Positions 1-5,773 of a stretch of DNA of 6,349 nt are shown here, piece by piece. The number at the start of each line of letters is the position of its first letter. Position 1 is the stretch's first letter. Origin of the DNA: an uncultured Actinomycetes bacterium (GTDB lineage Bacteria; Actinomycetota; Acidimicrobiia; Acidimicrobiales; RAAP-2); the NCBI GenBank assembly GCA_903893955.1, contig CAITOG010000004.1, positions 1-6,349 of the forward strand. The letters run 5' to 3'. A program made the translations under genes and the position numbers. A model generated the notes under the pieces. The model was not told the origin of the DNA. It did no database searches and saw only the letters and a list, made by a program, of their open reading frames with translations.

Positions 1-1
1 C

Positions 2-649
2 CATCTGATCGGGGAGATCGTCCACCGTGCGAGCTCTCAGATGCCGTCGGTCCGTCTGGCAGCCCTCGTCGATGCCCTCGGCGTCGGAGATCAGGTCTAC
101 GTGAGCGTCCCCGATGCGGAGCTTGCTCGGTGCGCCGAGGTGGATTTCGTCGCTGCCGTCGATCTCGCGCAGATCGACCCAGCGAGCCTGCCCCGCGAGG
201 CTCGCATGGTGATGCTGAGCTACTTCAACCCTCCGGGCTACTCATCGATGGGCGTCGTGAACACCACCCGGTGGCGCCAGACCGAGATTCCCTCGACCAA
301 CACCCACGCCACCGCCCGAGGCATCTGCGCCATCTACGCCGCGCTGCTCGAGGAGGATCGAATCATCTCGCACGACCTGCTCGCCGAAGCGACTCGCACG
401 CAGTCGACGGGCTTCTGCCCGGTCCTCGGCGAGGAAGTCTCGTTCGGCCTCGGCTTCGTCCCGACCCGTCCTCGTCGACCGTTCGGCCCCAACCAGTCGA
501 GCTTCGGCCACTTCGGCACCGGCGGGGCAGTCGGGTTCGCTGACCCGATCGCCCGGGTCTCGTTCGGCTACGCCATGAACCACGTGATCCCACGCTGGCA
601 GTCGAGCCGGAACAGGGCCCTGATCGACGCTGTCTACGAGTCGCTCTGA
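2..649 (+). CDS. Serine hydrolase, beta-lactamase class C / esterase EstB-like (5' truncated by window edge)
   Basis: The reading frame is open from the first complete codon at base 2 to the TGA at 647-649, giving 215 visible residues; the true start lies to the left. The visible part begins with HLIGEIVHR, which matches the segment of class C beta-lactamase-like proteins that follows the Tyr-x-Asn region (LIGEIVRR...). It ends with FGHFGTGGAVGFADP...FGYAMN, the family's C-terminal motif, in which the His-x-Gly (His codon 509-511) replaces the Lys-Thr-Gly of true beta-lactamases. The Ser-x-x-Lys nucleophile motif would lie outside the window. Such proteins are usually about 380-430 residues, so roughly half is missing. 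Members include esterases, peptidases and transesterases, and the fold alone does not imply antibiotic resistance. An ATG at 41 is in frame, but homologous sequence continues upstream of it, so it is not the start. The 3' end overlaps the convergent thioesterase gene by 16 bases. Confidence 0.85.
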   Translation, partial: HLIGEIVHRASSQMPSVRLAALVDALGVGDQVYVSVPDAELARCAEVDFVAAVDLAQIDPASLPREARMVMLSYFNPPGYSSMGVVNTTRWRQTEIPSTNTHATARGICAIYAALLEEDRIISHDLLAEATRTQSTGFCPVLGEEVSFGLGFVPTRPRRPFGPNQSSFGHFGTGGAVGFADPIARVSFGYAMNHVIPRWQSSRNRALIDAVYESL

Positions 650-1350
650 GCCGACCAGGTCGCTGTCACGGCGGCCGCCCCGTCGACCAGCAGCCACAAC
701 CGGCAAGGCTCGTCGACCAGCTGGACCTCATGGTCAGCGAGCAGCGGCCCATGGTGGGTCACCACCGCCTGATCAATGACCCCGGACGCCACCTCGACGA
801 GCGCCTCCCAGGCGACCGCGTTGTTGACGTGGCCGACCACATCGAGATCCGCCCGACGAACCACCCACGGCTGCACTCGCGCTTGGGGTCCTGGCACTGG
901 TGGTGCAGGCAGCCGACCAGGCACCTTCCTGCCACCTGCCGCCTCGCCATAGACCACGTTGAACGACTCGCTCACGCGGCGAGGTCGGCCTGACGGGGCG
1001 ACCGGCACCCAGATCGCCGCTGCGGCCAGCACCCGTTCGCCAGCGAGGAGCACATCGGTCCGGCGTTCCGCCCACGCCGCGCCTATCCCTGAACAGAAGG
1101 TCCGAAGCTCGACCTTCTCGCCGAGCTTCGGCCACCGTGCACCGTATCGACGCAGCGCGGTGCGTCGCACGAGCCAGGTGTCGTCGGCATCTCCTGCCAC
1201 CTCGGACCAGTCATCGGTGGCGACGTCCTGGAGCATCCGGGCGAGGCCGTCGGCACGCAGCATGCCGTCAGGATCGGCGTCAGCCAGCCTGACGATGGCC
1301 CTCGAGGCATACACCCGGCCACTGCTCGGCTCATCGATGAACTCGACCAT
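634..1350 (-). CDS. Acyl-ACP thioesterase-like protein (double hotdog, FatA/FatB family)
   Basis: This 238-residue protein fits the acyl-ACP thioesterase family, which hydrolyses acyl-ACP to release free fatty acid in the cytoplasm. The N-terminal hotdog (about residues 12-130) includes RLADADPDGMLRADGLARML, then LVRRTALRR and WPKLGEKVELRTFCSGIGAAWAERR, close to the family pattern of a basic strand, W/P-x-x-G-E and a 'W..R' strand. The C-terminal hotdog starts near residue 160 with RRADLDVVGHVNNAVAWEAL, the counterpart of the plant DLDVNQHVNN active-site segment. His174 is kept, but residue 172, where the plant enzymes have Asn, is Val. The open frame extends upstream to 1509, but that extension reads as non-homologous, Arg/Cys/Gly-rich sequence. 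I chose ATG 1350 because a GAGAGG site lies 9 nt upstream; the ATG at 1359 directly abuts that site. The stop is TAG at 634-636, inside the end of the convergent serine hydrolase gene. The gene is transcribed divergently from the TetR gene. The family call is fairly sure, the substrate is not. Confidence 0.82.
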   Translation of the reverse strand: MVEFIDEPSSGRVYASRAIVRLADADPDGMLRADGLARMLQDVATDDWSEVAGDADDTWLVRRTALRRYGARWPKLGEKVELRTFCSGIGAAWAERRTDVLLAGERVLAAAAIWVPVAPSGRPRRVSESFNVVYGEAAGGRKVPGRLPAPPVPGPQARVQPWVVRRADLDVVGHVNNAVAWEALVEVASGVIDQAVVTHHGPLLADHEVQLVDEPCRLWLLVDGAAAVTATWSAQSDS

Positions 1351-1359
1351 GGCAGCCAT

Positions 1360-1365
1360 CCTCTC
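1360..1365 (-). promoter_or_regulatory. Ribosome binding site deciding the thioesterase start
   Basis: The - strand reads GAGAGG here, then nine bases, then ATG at 1350. The alternative ATG at 1359 has no gap from this site, so the site supports MVEFIDEP as the N-terminus rather than MAAMVEF or the longer open frame. Confidence 0.5.
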
Positions 1366-1424
1366 GCAACACAACCCACCAGAGCAGCCACGCGGCGACG
1401 GGGAGCATCCTCCAAAAGCACCAG

Positions 1425-1444
1425 GACCGGTCGCTACACTGACC
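1425..1444 (+). promoter_or_regulatory. Candidate promoter and operator of the TetR gene
   Basis: In the 113-bp divergent gap, a TACACT hexamer at 1435-1440 resembles an actinobacterial -10 box (TAnnnT) and would start transcription just before the AAGGGAG site at 1450-1456. I see no good -35 box at the expected distance. A perfect 8-bp palindrome, GACCGGTC (1425-1432), abuts it upstream, and a further GACC (1441-1444) follows directly. GGTC and GACC thus flank the hexamer with 8 bases between them. TetR proteins commonly bind palindromes overlapping their own promoter, so this is a plausible operator. The repeats are short, and chance is not excluded in GC-rich DNA. Confidence 0.3.
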
Positions 1445-1449
1445 CGCCG

Positions 1450-1456
1450 AAGGGAG
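1450..1456 (+). promoter_or_regulatory. Ribosome binding site of the TetR gene
   Basis: AAGGGAG lies seven bases before ATG 1464, a good spacing that supports this start over downstream in-frame codons. Confidence 0.6.
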
Positions 1457-1463
1457 CGACACC

Positions 1464-2093
1464 ATGGCAGCCACGAGAACACACCGAAGTGACGCAGGAG
1501 TTGGATCACGTGACTTGCTGCTCGAAGCGACCATCGAGGCCATCGAGGCAGGCGGCGAAGAGGCCGTCCACCTCCGCGACATCGGCGCCGCCGCCGGCGT
1601 CACGACACCCACGATCTACCACTTCTTTGGGAGCCGGGCAGGCCTGATCATCGAAGCGCAGGCCGCACGGTTCAAGGAGAGCCTCCTCACCTTCACGCCG
1701 GCCGCTGGCGAGCAGCTCGAACGTTGCCAGAGCATCGACGAGGTCGAGGCGACGCTTCGTTCGCTCGCGGCGCCGATCCTCAGCTCGGACCGGAGCAAGT
1801 TCCGCTTCACTCGGCTCGAAGCACTCGGCTCGGCCGTGTCACGGCCGCTCCTCCAAGAACGGCTGTCGAACGCGCTTCGCGAGTCGAACGAGCAGTTCGC
1901 AGCGATCCTCACCCGCCTCCAGGCGCGGGGATTGGTCCGGACTGACATCTCAGCGCTCACCATTGCCGCCTACGTCACCTCGGTGATCTTCTCTCGGGTA
2001 ATCATCGAGATGGACACGTCCTCGAACAACGAGGCGGAGTGGGATTCGCTGGCGCTCGACGGCGTCCTCGCCGCGATTCTCCCTCCACGCTGA
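1464..2093 (+). CDS. TetR/AcrR-family transcriptional regulator
   Basis: This 209-residue protein has the usual TetR size and plan. The N-terminal DNA-binding domain spans about residues 14-62: a first helix (SRDLLLEATIEAIEAGG), then the helix-turn-helix AVHLRDIGAAAGVTTPTIYHFFGSRAGLI, in which VTTPTIYHFF is the recognition helix and the Tyr-x-x-Phe-x-x-(Lys/Arg) ending is characteristic of the family. Residues 65-209 form an all-helical ligand-binding and dimerisation domain with no recognisable ligand signature, so the inducer cannot be named. AAGGGAG seven bases before the ATG supports the start. The gene lies head to head with the acyl-ACP thioesterase gene across 113 bp, so it probably represses itself and may control that thioesterase; TetR repressors next to fatty-acid or CoA-ester genes often respond to acyl-CoAs, but here that is inference. 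The next gene downstream begins 115 bases after the stop and has its own ribosome site. Confidence 0.93.
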   Translation: MAATRTHRSDAGVGSRDLLLEATIEAIEAGGEEAVHLRDIGAAAGVTTPTIYHFFGSRAGLIIEAQAARFKESLLTFTPAAGEQLERCQSIDEVEATLRSLAAPILSSDRSKFRFTRLEALGSAVSRPLLQERLSNALRESNEQFAAILTRLQARGLVRTDISALTIAAYVTSVIFSRVIIEMDTSSNNEAEWDSLALDGVLAAILPPR

Positions 2094-2109
2094 GCCACTC
2101 CCGGCGACA

Positions 2110-2127
2110 GGGCCCGTCGGTGGGCTC
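2110..2127 (+). terminator. Weak hairpin after the TetR gene, possible terminator
   Basis: GGGCCC (2110-2115) can pair with GGGCTC (2122-2127) across a six-base loop, giving a 6-bp stem with one G-U pair, 16 bases after the TetR stop. No T-run follows, so it is at best a U-less terminator of the kind proposed for actinobacteria. A stem of this size arises easily in GC-rich sequence. Confidence 0.2.
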
Positions 2128-2173
2128 GCAGCTCCGTCGAGCAGCGATCCCCAGGCTTTCGGCAGTGTGTCGG

Positions 2174-2179
2174 TAGCGT
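2174..2179 (+). promoter_or_regulatory. Possible -10 element for the small membrane protein gene
   Basis: TAGCGT in the context CGGTAGCGTCG resembles actinobacterial -10 boxes and sits 35 bases before the ATG at 2209, which would leave a short leader containing the ribosome site. No convincing -35 hexamer is visible, so this is tentative. Confidence 0.25.
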
Positions 2180-2196
2180 CGTCACCGACGCCACCC

Positions 2197-2203
2197 GAGG
2201 GAG
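2197..2203 (+). promoter_or_regulatory. Ribosome binding site deciding the membrane protein start
   Basis: GAGGGAG with a five-base spacer precedes ATG 2209. The open frame begins earlier with a GTG at 2167, but those 14 extra codons contain this site, so 2209 is preferred. Confidence 0.65.
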
Positions 2204-2208
2204 CCGCG

Positions 2209-2706
2209 ATGTCAGAGGCCACCGGTCACAAGGTCCAGTTCACCTATGAGCGCCCACGCCGCATCGAGGAGCGCGAAGCAGCCGGGCCACCCAAGGTCGC
2301 CGACACCGCTGCGAAGCAGCACAAGGACACGGTCATCGGCCGGATCAACGCCAAGGTCGGGCTCCGGATCACCTTGATCGTCGGGACGATGTGGTGCGCC
2401 TATCTGTTCGGCGTGATCGCACTCATCGCCCTGCCCTCGGCGATCAGCTCAGGCTCGGTGCTCGAGATCGTCATCTGGCTCTCCTCGAGCTTCCTCCAGC
2501 TGGTCCTGCTCCCCATCATCATCGTGGGCCAGAACATCCAGGCTGCAGCGGCCGATGCACGTGCCGAGGCGACCTACAAGGACGCTGCTGCGGTCCTCGA
2601 GGAGGCCAAGCAGATCCAGCTCCACCTCCAGGCCCAGGATGAGAGGATCGCCGACATCCTGCGGCACCTCGAGACCCTGGTGTCCTCCGGTCCGACCGCC
2701 CCCTAG
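2209..2706 (+). CDS. Small two-helix membrane protein with cytoplasmic coiled-coil tail (DUF1003-like, uncharacterised)
   Basis: The product is 165 residues. Residues 1-45 are polar and charged. Two hydrophobic segments follow, about 52-76 (ITLIVGTMWCAYLFGVIALIAL) and 84-107 (VLEIVIWL...LQLVLLPIIIVG), joined by a short PSAISSGS loop. The tail, residues 108-158, is rich in Ala, Glu and Gln with heptad-like spacing (AAAVLEEAKQIQLHLQAQDERIADILRHLETL) and probably forms a coiled coil. The pattern, a short helical hairpin in the membrane running into VGQNIQAAAADARAEATYKDA and a coil, resembles actinobacterial proteins annotated as DUF1003-like or hypothetical. The assignment is from memory of the pattern, and no function is established. 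There is no cleavable signal peptide. Both ends of the chain are predicted on the same side, probably cytoplasmic. The gene has its own ribosome site, and a hairpin follows its stop, so it may be a separate transcription unit. Confidence 0.8.
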   Translation: MSEATGHKVQFTYERPRRIEEREAAGPPKVADTAAKQHKDTVIGRINAKVGLRITLIVGTMWCAYLFGVIALIALPSAISSGSVLEIVIWLSSSFLQLVLLPIIIVGQNIQAAAADARAEATYKDAAAVLEEAKQIQLHLQAQDERIADILRHLETLVSSGPTAP

Positions 2707-2708
2707 CC

Positions 2709-2746
2709 GGGAAAGCCACCAGAGCAGAGGTGGCAGACTCTTTCCC
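2709..2746 (+). promoter_or_regulatory. Imperfect hairpin filling the gap before the aminotransferase gene
   Basis: GGGAAAG (2709-2715) pairs with CTTTCCC (2740-2746), and the adjoining CCACC (2716-2720) pairs with GGTGG (2729-2733). Together they make 12 base pairs with an 8-base loop (AGAGCAGA) and a 6-base bulge (CAGACT, 2734-2739) on the 3' side. The structure starts two bases after the stop of the membrane protein gene and ends one base before ATG 2748. It could terminate the upstream transcript, although no T-run follows, or act as a 5' element controlling the aminotransferase. The pairing is read directly; the role is inferred. Confidence 0.5.
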
Positions 2747-2747
2747 C

Positions 2748-4100
2748 ATGGAACCGATCACCGACCCCACCGCCAAGGCGGCTGTCATGGCCGACGACCG
2801 CGGCCACGTCTTCCACTCATGGTCCGCCCAGGCCCTCATCTCGCCGATGGCGATCGCCGGGGCGCAGGGCAGCTATGTCTACGACTACGACGGCAACGAG
2901 TTCCTCGATCTGTCGAGCCAGCTGGTCAACACCAACATCGGCCACCAGCACCCTGCGGTGGTCGAGGCGATCAAGGCCCAAGCCGACCGCCTCTGCACCA
3001 TCGCCCCGCAACACGCCAACGACGTCCGCGGCGAGGCCGCTCGTCTCATCACCGAACGAGCGCCAGAACCCTTCACCCACGTCTTCTTCACGAACGGCGG
3101 CACCGAGGCTGTCGAGCATGCCGTGCGCATGGCCCGGCTCCACACAGGACGACCGAAGGTGCTCTCGCGCTATCGCAGCTATCACGGCGGGACCACCTTG
3201 TCGGTCAACTTGACCGGCGACCCGAGGAGGTGGCCGAGCGACACCGGCACCGCCGGTGTGGTCCACTTCTTCGGCCCCTTCCTCTACCGAAGCCCCTTCT
3301 GGGCCACCACCGAGGCCGAGGAGTGCGAGCGAGCGCTCGAGCACCTCGAGCGGACGATCGCTTTCGAAGGACCCAGCACCATCGCGGCCATCATCCTCGA
3401 GACCATCCCCGGCACCGCCGGCATCATGCCGCCTCCGCCGGGCTATCTCGCCGGGGTGCGCGAGCTGTGCGACCGGCACGGGATCGTCTACATCGCCGAT
3501 GAGGTCATGTCGGGGTTCGGGCGGACCGGTGACTGGTTCGCCTTCGACCACGACAAGGTCGTCCCTGACCTCATCACCTTCGCCAAGGGCGTCAACTCGG
3601 GCTATGTGCCATTGGGCGGCGTCATCATCTCGAGCCCGATCGTCGAGACCTTCTCTGAACGCGCGTACCCCGGCGGTCTGACCTACTCAGGCCACCCGCT
3701 CGCCTGCGCTGCGGCGGTGGCCACCATCACGACCATGGCGAGCGAGGGGATCATCGAGCACGCTCGCCACATTGGCGCCGACATCCTCGGACCAGGCCTC
3801 GCTGAGCTCGCTGAGCGCCACCCGTCGATCGGCGAGGTGCGCGGTCGCGGCGTGTTCTTCGCCCTCGACCTCGTCATCGATCGCGATACCCGCGAACCGC
3901 TCGCTCCCTACGGCGGCACTAGCCCAGCGATGGCCGAGCTGACAGCTGCCCTCAAGGCCGAGGGCGTGCTTCCGTTCATCAACTACCACCGACTTCACGT
4001 CGTTCCTCCCTGCACCATCTCCGACGATGAGGCGCGACTCGCCTTGGAGCGGCTCGATCGGGCGCTCGGGGCAGCTGACGCGCACACCACCAGCCGATGA
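2748..4100 (+). CDS. Class III PLP-dependent aminotransferase (omega-transaminase / taurine-pyruvate aminotransferase-like)
   Basis: This 450-residue protein has the full length of fold-type I class III aminotransferases, which move an amino group between an amine or omega-amino acid and a keto acid such as pyruvate in the cytoplasm. Visible landmarks are the N-terminal YVYDYDGNEFLDLSSQLVNTNIGHQHP (43-69); the PLP-phosphate loop TNGGTEAVE (115-123); SYHGG (144-148, Tyr145 stacking on the cofactor); YIADEVMSGFGRTG with Asp251 contacting the pyridine nitrogen; TFAKGVNSGYVPLGG with Lys280 as the Schiff-base lysine; and LTYSGHPLACAAA with Thr312. Arg415 in YHRLHVVPPCTI is at the place of the carboxylate-binding switch Arg of omega-transaminases. 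The VPPC ending favours the taurine/omega-amino acid branch over ornithine or GABA enzymes, but the substrate is uncertain. ATG 2748 lacks a Shine-Dalgarno site; a GTG at 2730 would add six residues and is the alternative. The stop overlaps the next start (ATGA), so the two are translationally coupled. Confidence 0.92.
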   Translation: MEPITDPTAKAAVMADDRGHVFHSWSAQALISPMAIAGAQGSYVYDYDGNEFLDLSSQLVNTNIGHQHPAVVEAIKAQADRLCTIAPQHANDVRGEAARLITERAPEPFTHVFFTNGGTEAVEHAVRMARLHTGRPKVLSRYRSYHGGTTLSVNLTGDPRRWPSDTGTAGVVHFFGPFLYRSPFWATTEAEECERALEHLERTIAFEGPSTIAAIILETIPGTAGIMPPPPGYLAGVRELCDRHGIVYIADEVMSGFGRTGDWFAFDHDKVVPDLITFAKGVNSGYVPLGGVIISSPIVETFSERAYPGGLTYSGHPLACAAAVATITTMASEGIIEHARHIGADILGPGLAELAERHPSIGEVRGRGVFFALDLVIDRDTREPLAPYGGTSPAMAELTAALKAEGVLPFINYHRLHVVPPCTISDDEARLALERLDRALGAADAHTTSR

Positions 4101-4747
4101 GCGCCCCCACCCACGAGGAGCTCGAGGCCCGAGTCAGGGCGGCCACCGCACTGCGCAAGCTCAACCACGCCATGGTGGCCCACCGCGCGGATCTTGACAC
4201 GCTCGAGGAGATCGCCGATCAGGCAGAGCTGCTTCGAGCAGCCCTCGAAGGCCATCCGAGACGAGTCCACCCGTTCAAGTCGACCGCTGACTTCTCGATG
4301 CCGGGACCGGAGGAGCTCAGCACTAAGCCGAAGCCCCTCTTCGGCGACTCGATCGTCTCGGGCCGCGCCAATCCCATGGGAATGGAGGCGTCGCTCTGGA
4401 AGGACGGCGATGAGGCGGTGATGCAGGTCACGCTCGGACCCGCCTTCGAAGGAGCGCCCGATCGTGCCCATGGCGGGGTGATGGCGGCGCTCATCGACGA
4501 ACTCATGGGGCAGGTGCTCGGCATCCTGGGCACACCTGCCTTCACCGGTCGCCTCACGGTGACCTACCGCAACCCCACCCCCCTCGGCGTCGAGATGATC
4601 GGCCGTGCCCGAGCGCTCGACTGGACCGGACGCAAGATCACGATGTCCGCCGAGATGCACGCCGGCGACACCCTCATCGCCGAGGCAGAAGCCCTCTTCA
4701 TCGCTGTCGATCCGGCACACTTCACCAGGGGTGCGACCAGCAGCTGA
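4097..4747 (+). CDS. PaaI/THEM4-like hotdog thioesterase
   Basis: This 216-residue protein has a single C-terminal hotdog domain of the PaaI (4HBT) type, which hydrolyses acyl- or aroyl-CoA thioesters. The domain runs from about residue 88 (SGRANPMGMEASLW) through HGGVMAALIDELMG (125-138), TGRLTVTYRNPTPL (150-163) and TLIAEAEALFIAVD (192-205). His125-Gly-Gly and Asp134/Glu135 sit on the central hotdog helix where the PaaI catalytic acid and oxyanion-hole glycines are expected. Residues 1-55 are predicted helical and charged, and 56-87 form a Pro-rich link. This N-terminal extension is longer than in minimal PaaI proteins of about 140 residues and recalls THEM4-like or actinobacterial forms. 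The start codon overlaps the aminotransferase stop by four bases, so the two are co-translated and presumably act in one pathway. The substrate is not readable from the sequence. Confidence 0.87.
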   Translation: MSAPTHEELEARVRAATALRKLNHAMVAHRADLDTLEEIADQAELLRAALEGHPRRVHPFKSTADFSMPGPEELSTKPKPLFGDSIVSGRANPMGMEASLWKDGDEAVMQVTLGPAFEGAPDRAHGGVMAALIDELMGQVLGILGTPAFTGRLTVTYRNPTPLGVEMIGRARALDWTGRKITMSAEMHAGDTLIAEAEALFIAVDPAHFTRGATSS

Positions 4748-4753
4748 GGAATA

Positions 4754-4770
4754 GCCGTCATCTCGACGGC
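4754..4770 (+). terminator. Small perfect hairpin between thioesterase and pirin genes
   Basis: GCCGTC (4754-4759) and GACGGC (4765-4770) form a perfect 6-bp stem with a five-base loop (ATCTC), beginning six bases after the thioesterase stop. No T-run follows. It could be a weak U-less terminator separating the aminotransferase pair from the pirin pair, or simply a leader stem within one operon. Confidence 0.35.
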
Positions 4771-4797
4771 GTTAGAACGAGAGAACCACGCGATCTC

Positions 4798-4805
4798 AAG
4801 GAGGT
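4798..4805 (+). promoter_or_regulatory. Near-consensus ribosome binding site of the pirin gene
   Basis: AAGGAGGT, an almost complete anti-16S complement, ends four bases before ATG 4810. It is the strongest Shine-Dalgarno site in the window and suggests efficient translation of the pirin. Confidence 0.75.
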
Positions 4806-4809
4806 CCGC

Positions 4810-5772
4810 ATGCCTGCCGTCACCGTCGAGGACATCCTCGTCCTGCCAACGATCGATCGCCCTGATCCGACCACGACCCGACCCCGTCAGGTCAAGCAAC
4901 GGACCACCGCGCCATCCGGATTCGAGGGTGAGGGCTTCCCAGTTCGGCGAGCCTTCGCCGGAGTGACCACCGCTGACCTCGACCCGTTCATCCACATGGA
5001 CCAGATGGGCGAGGTTGAGTACGGACCCGGCGAGCCCAAGGGCACCCCGTGGCACCCCCACCGGGGCTTCGAGACGGTGACCTACATGATCGACGGCGTG
5101 TTCCAGCACCAGGACTCGATCGGTGGCGGTGGCGTCATCAAGGACGGCGCCACCCAGTGGATGACGGCTGGGCGAGGCATCTTGCACATCGAGCGGCCAA
5201 CCGAGGCCCTCATCGCCGCCGGCGGCCTGTTCCACGGGATCCAGCTCTGGGTGAACCTCCCGGCGGCCCAGAAGATGGTCTCGCCCCGCTACCAGGACAT
5301 CGAGGCGGCAGCGGTCACCCTCCTTGCGTCGCCTGACGGCGGGACGTTGCTCAGGGTCATCGCCGGCGACCTCGCCGGTCATGACGGGCCCGGCATCACC
5401 CACACCCCCATCTCGCTGGTCCACGCCACCGTGGCGCCTGGCGCCACGGTCACCATCCCTTGGGACTCGAGCTACAACTGCCTGGTCTACGCCTTGAGCG
5501 GGACCGGGACCGTTGGCGAGGACCGGGCACCGATCACGACCGGCCAGCTGTGCGTGATGACCGACGGTGACACCCTCACGGTGGCTGCGAGCGAGCAGCA
5601 GGACGCCCGGCACGCGGCTGGCCTCGACGTGCTCATCCTCGGGGGTCGCCCGATCAGGGAGCCTGTGGCGACCTACGGTCCCTTCGTCATGAACACCAAG
5701 GACGAGCTGCGACAGGCCTTCGATGACTACGAGGCCGGCAAGCTCGGCACCATCCCAGCGGACCACATCTGA
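4810..5772 (+). CDS. Pirin family protein (bicupin)
   Basis: This 320-residue protein contains both pirin cupin domains. The N-terminal domain (about 40-150) carries HPHRGFETVTYMIDG, QHQDS, and AGRGILHIERP. His82, His84, His126 and Glu128 correspond to the four iron ligands of human pirin (His56, His58, His101, Glu103), so metal binding looks intact. The C-terminal pirin domain (about 165-280) covers VTLLASPDGGTLLRVIAGDLAG and TVTIPWDSSYNCLVYALSGTGTV, and the protein closes with the typical GGRPIREPVATYGPFVMNT (278-296). Pirins are cytoplasmic Fe-dependent proteins: some have quercetin 2,3-dioxygenase activity and others bind partner proteins, so the role here is open. The 40-residue N-terminal extension (Thr/Pro/Arg-rich at 20-35) is not recognisable. 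The start is fixed by AAGGAGGT. The SDR gene begins one base after the stop, so they probably share an mRNA. Confidence 0.94.
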   Translation: MPAVTVEDILVLPTIDRPDPTTTRPRQVKQRTTAPSGFEGEGFPVRRAFAGVTTADLDPFIHMDQMGEVEYGPGEPKGTPWHPHRGFETVTYMIDGVFQHQDSIGGGGVIKDGATQWMTAGRGILHIERPTEALIAAGGLFHGIQLWVNLPAAQKMVSPRYQDIEAAAVTLLASPDGGTLLRVIAGDLAGHDGPGITHTPISLVHATVAPGATVTIPWDSSYNCLVYALSGTGTVGEDRAPITTGQLCVMTDGDTLTVAASEQQDARHAAGLDVLILGGRPIREPVATYGPFVMNTKDELRQAFDDYEAGKLGTIPADHI

Positions 5773-5773
5773 G

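Noticed and set aside
2..649. Serine hydrolase as an antibiotic-resistance beta-lactamase
   Set aside because: The C-terminal motif is His-x-Gly rather than Lys-Thr-Gly, which points to the esterase/peptidase-like branch, and the nucleophile motif is not in the window.
1351..1509. Longer N-terminus for the acyl-ACP thioesterase (start at 1509 or 1359)
   Set aside because: The extension reads as Arg/Cys/Gly-rich sequence without homology signals, would run into the TetR coding region, and the GAGAGG site fits ATG 1350 best.
2730..2747. GTG 2730 as the start of the aminotransferase
   Set aside because: No well-spaced Shine-Dalgarno site precedes it, and it falls inside the hairpin arm. ATG 2748 is preferred, although also without a clear site, so the choice is not certain.
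2555..3502. A 315-codon + strand frame overlapping the membrane protein and aminotransferase genes
   Set aside because: The translation is Arg/Pro/His-rich low-complexity sequence typical of an out-of-frame GC-rich reading, and it overlaps two real genes.
2817..3551. A 244-codon - strand frame opposite the aminotransferase
   Set aside because: It is an antisense shadow of an intact class III aminotransferase, with no motif of its own.
3995..4720. A 241-codon - strand frame opposite the aminotransferase end and PaaI thioesterase
   Set aside because: No domain is recognisable, it lies antisense to two well-supported genes, and it is explained by codon-position GC bias.
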